Of a DNA stretch of 64,000 bases, positions 62,245 through 64,000 are shown piece after piece (the stretch's first letter is position 1; each line of letters begins with the position of its first letter). The position numbers and the translations under genes were made by a program. The DNA is taken from assembly GCA_028045305.1 (NCBI GenBank), contig JAOFTV010000007.1, forward strand, positions 1 to 64,000, given 5' to 3'. The stretch comes from Opitutales bacterium (GTDB taxonomy: Bacteria; Verrucomicrobiota; Verrucomicrobiia; Opitutales; Seribacteraceae). The notes under the pieces are model-generated. The model was not told the DNA's origin. It ran no database searches and worked only from the letters and a program-made list of their open reading frames with translations.

Positions 62245-63519
62245 TTAGGAACAGGTTGAAGGTGATTTCATTCCTGCCTCTCTTTCAAGTAAAGTGGGAT
62301 GAGAATAATGAAAAGCGGAAACCCAGGGATGAGGAGTTGGGTAACTTAAGTTCTCAACATGCAATTTTCTAAGTGCAGAAGAAAGAGAGTTCCAATTACC
62401 AACGGACCGAACTGCAAATCGATCCGCCTCAAATTCATGTTTCCTGGACAAGTAGTTACCCAGAGGCTTAAACCAAAAAGTAAAGGCACTTCCCATTAGA
62501 GCAAAAGCTAAAATTAGAGGCATCAACGAGCCAACATACTGCCCTCCTACCCCAAGCTCTTTGTAAACCCAAGGGTTTCCACACAAAAAGCCGAGTAAGC
62601 CAAAAAAAGCCAAGCCTGTTAAAAAAGACAAAAAGATCCGCTTAGGGACATGTCCTAGTTTGTAATGCCCAATCTCATGAGCCAAGACTGCTTCTACTTG
62701 ATCATGATTCATTTGCTCCAAAAGAGTATCATAAAAAATAATTCTACGGAATTTCCCAAAACCTGTAAAAAAAGCGTTAGAGTGTCGGGAACGCTTGCTT
62801 CCATCAATCACCTCGATCGCACTTGCCTTGAAGCCTGTTTTTTGGGCTAAGTTCAACAACCTACTGCCTAATTCTTCATCATCTAAGGGACTTAATTTAT
62901 TAAATAAAGGAAGAATGAATTTTGGCCATAAAACCATCAGCAGAATTTGTACACTGAAAAAGGCCAAGAAGGCAAACAGCCACCAATATGTTGGAAATGT
63001 TTGAACGCCCCAATGATGTAATCCAAGAAGAAGAGCGAGCAGACCGGATCCTAAAAATAAAGAGAGCATGGATTCCTTGGCTTTGTCCAATATCCAATTT
63101 TTTTGTGTATTGGTATTAAAACCGAATTGTTCCTCCAAAACAAATTGCCTCTTCCACTCAAAAGGCCACATCGGTATTTGAAGAAGAAGAAGAAAACATG
63201 AAGCGTAGAACGCACTTATCCAAATGGATGAATCTTTACTTAAAGGCAGCAGATCAAACAATAAGGGATAAACAAATAAAATGACTAAAATCACTAACAC
63301 GGTGGAGAAAATATTTTCCAGTGTAGAAAGCCGGGATTTGGCGATGTTATAATTTGTACACTTTTTCCAATCTGCATCGGTCATCAATCCATCAAGACTT
63401 GACGGCACCTGACTTTTCAATCTGATCATCCTAAAATCGTTAAGTTTGGACAAAGTTTGCTCAATGAAGAATTGTAACAAAATGAGAAAAACGACAAGAA
63501 ATTGGAGGCTTGTAAACAT
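62245..63519 (-). CDS. M48 family zinc metalloprotease (Ste24/CAAX-type)
   Basis: This 424-residue membrane protease has the zinc motif HEIGH in VLAHEIGHYKLGH and the downstream EFEADRFAV, which supplies the third ligand. It also has SNAFFTGFGKFRRIIFYDTLLEQM. Multiple membrane helices (FLVVFLILLQFFIEQ; SILV-like stretches; WWLFAFLAFFSVQILLMVLWP) and the conserved Ste24 region WKRQFVLEEQFGFNTNTQKNW are present. It probably processes or degrades membrane proteins. The ATG at 63519 is chosen; a GTG at 63543 is also possible. It is convergent with the VanZ-like gene. Confidence 0.92.
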   Translation of the reverse strand: MFTSLQFLVVFLILLQFFIEQTLSKLNDFRMIRLKSQVPSSLDGLMTDADWKKCTNYNIAKSRLSTLENIFSTVLVILVILFVYPLLFDLLPLSKDSSIWISAFYASCFLLLLQIPMWPFEWKRQFVLEEQFGFNTNTQKNWILDKAKESMLSLFLGSGLLALLLGLHHWGVQTFPTYWWLFAFLAFFSVQILLMVLWPKFILPLFNKLSPLDDEELGSRLLNLAQKTGFKASAIEVIDGSKRSRHSNAFFTGFGKFRRIIFYDTLLEQMNHDQVEAVLAHEIGHYKLGHVPKRIFLSFLTGLAFFGLLGFLCGNPWVYKELGVGGQYVGSLMPLILAFALMGSAFTFWFKPLGNYLSRKHEFEADRFAVRSVGNWNSLSSALRKLHVENLSYPTPHPWVSAFHYSHPTLLEREAGMKSPSTCS

Positions 63520-63623
63520 ATCTGCACTGTAAACTTTAGACACAGGTTTGTCGATGCCCCACTACAATTGACTTTTTCCAGGATTGCTTAGAACTAAAAT
63601 TGGTTTAGTATGTACAATCTTAA

Positions 63624-63845
63624 ATGTCTAATCCTGACACAAGTAAAGACGGCTTTGAGTCCATGATGAAAAGACTTGAGGAAATCGTTTCCAAAATGGA
63701 AAACGGTGATCCCCATTTGGAATCTCTCGTTGAAAATTATCAAAAAGGCGTCCAACTACTTACGAGTTGCAGATGTAAATTGACTGAAGCTGAGATTAGT
63801 ATTCAAAAAATCTCTGAAAAACTAGCAAATGCCACTTCAAAGTAG
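63624..63845 (+). CDS. xseB: Exodeoxyribonuclease VII small subunit
   Basis: This is the 73-residue small subunit of the exonuclease that processes single-stranded DNA ends. [54 protein letters not shown] is the typical XseB helix-turn-helix pattern. xseA is not in the window. It is followed after one base by dxs, an arrangement common in many genomes. Confidence 0.95.
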   Translation: MSNPDTSKDGFESMMKRLEEIVSKMENGDPHLESLVENYQKGVQLLTSCRCKLTEAEISIQKISEKLANATSK

Positions 63846-63846
63846 C

Positions 63847-64000
63847 ATGATTCTCAAACAAATTTCATGTCGGGACGACCTTCTTGCTCTTTCCAGCGAA
63901 GAGCTTTCCTCCCTTTGTCAAGAAATTCGAGATACTTTGATCAATACTACTTCCAAAAATGGAGGGCACCTTGGTCCCAACTTGGGGGTTGTTGAACTGA
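63847..64000 (+). CDS. dxs: 1-deoxy-D-xylulose-5-phosphate synthase, N-terminus (partial)
   Basis: Open from the ATG at 63847 to the window end. The N-terminal pattern [20 protein letters not shown] with [20 protein letters not shown], then VVEL, is the signature of DXS, the TPP enzyme that starts the non-mevalonate isoprenoid pathway. Only about 51 codons are visible. It overlaps nothing and directly follows xseB, suggesting one operon. Confidence 0.93.
   Translation, partial: MILKQISCRDDLLALSSEELSSLCQEIRDTLINTTSKNGGHLGPNLGVVEL

Overview
The window looks like a chromosomal segment of a flagellated Gram-negative bacterium, most likely a Verrucomicrobiota member (Opitutae-like). This placement is inferred from protein style and gene content (complex I, P- and L-ring genes, FliW/CsrA, pseudaminate genes); no 16S gene is present. 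Base composition is AT-rich by eye. No insertion sequence, phage gene or CRISPR array was seen. Many genes use GTG starts, and clear Shine-Dalgarno sequences are rare.

Layout: (1) 1-2007 minus, a long membrane-anchored coiled-coil protein cut by the window edge, followed by tRNA-Leu(UAG). (2) 2251-15870 minus, the respiratory complex I operon nuoB-C-D-E-F-G-H-I-J-K-L-M-N. nuoA is absent, and nuoN carries an apparent one-base frameshift. (3) tRNA-Ser(GGA) and a plus-strand acetolactate synthase gene. (4) 18064-23518 minus, an orphan sigma-70 region 4 protein and a surface-glycan block: pseI, pseB, a HemL-like aminotransferase, an unknown protein, and an MGDG-synthase/GT28-like glycosyltransferase. 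The glycosyltransferase 5' end contains G10 and G8 tracts and is out of frame as sequenced. (5) 23583-24824, a DUF1015 gene. (6) 24858-59034 minus, a nearly uninterrupted flagellar locus. From upstream to downstream it reads flgB, flgC, fliE, fliF, fliG, fliH, fliI, fliJ, a MotE-like gene, fliK, flgD, flgE, fliL, fliM, fliN, fliO, fliP, fliQ, fliR, flhB, flhA, flhF, a small membrane protein, fliA, motA, motB, a small protein, flgF, flgG, flgA, flgH, flgI, flgJ, flgN, flgK, flgL, fliW, csrA. (7) 59184-64000, a divergent PAS histidine kinase, a MORN-type lipoprotein, an FmdB-like protein, a VanZ-like protein, an M48 protease, xseB, and the start of dxs.

The flagellar genes encode the basal body, export apparatus, switch, stator, rod, rings, hook and hook-filament junction, plus FliA and the FliW-CsrA translational control pair. 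Flagellin, the cap protein FliD and FlhG are not in the window. Two strong sigma-54 type -24/-12 elements (upstream of flgB and flgF) and one weaker one (upstream of the small gene at 38014-38277) suggest sigma-54 control. In all three cases the predicted transcript start lies only 1-3 bases before the start codon. The PAS kinase next to flgB could be the sensor of that circuit.

The most unusual features are: (a) FlgK and FlgL of 1151 and 1256 residues, several times the usual size, with inserts rich in short motifs resembling carbohydrate-binding modules; (b) the poly-G tracts in the glycosyltransferase, which look like a phase-variation switch; (c) the near-leaderless sigma-54 promoters; and (d) the orphan sigma region 4 protein.
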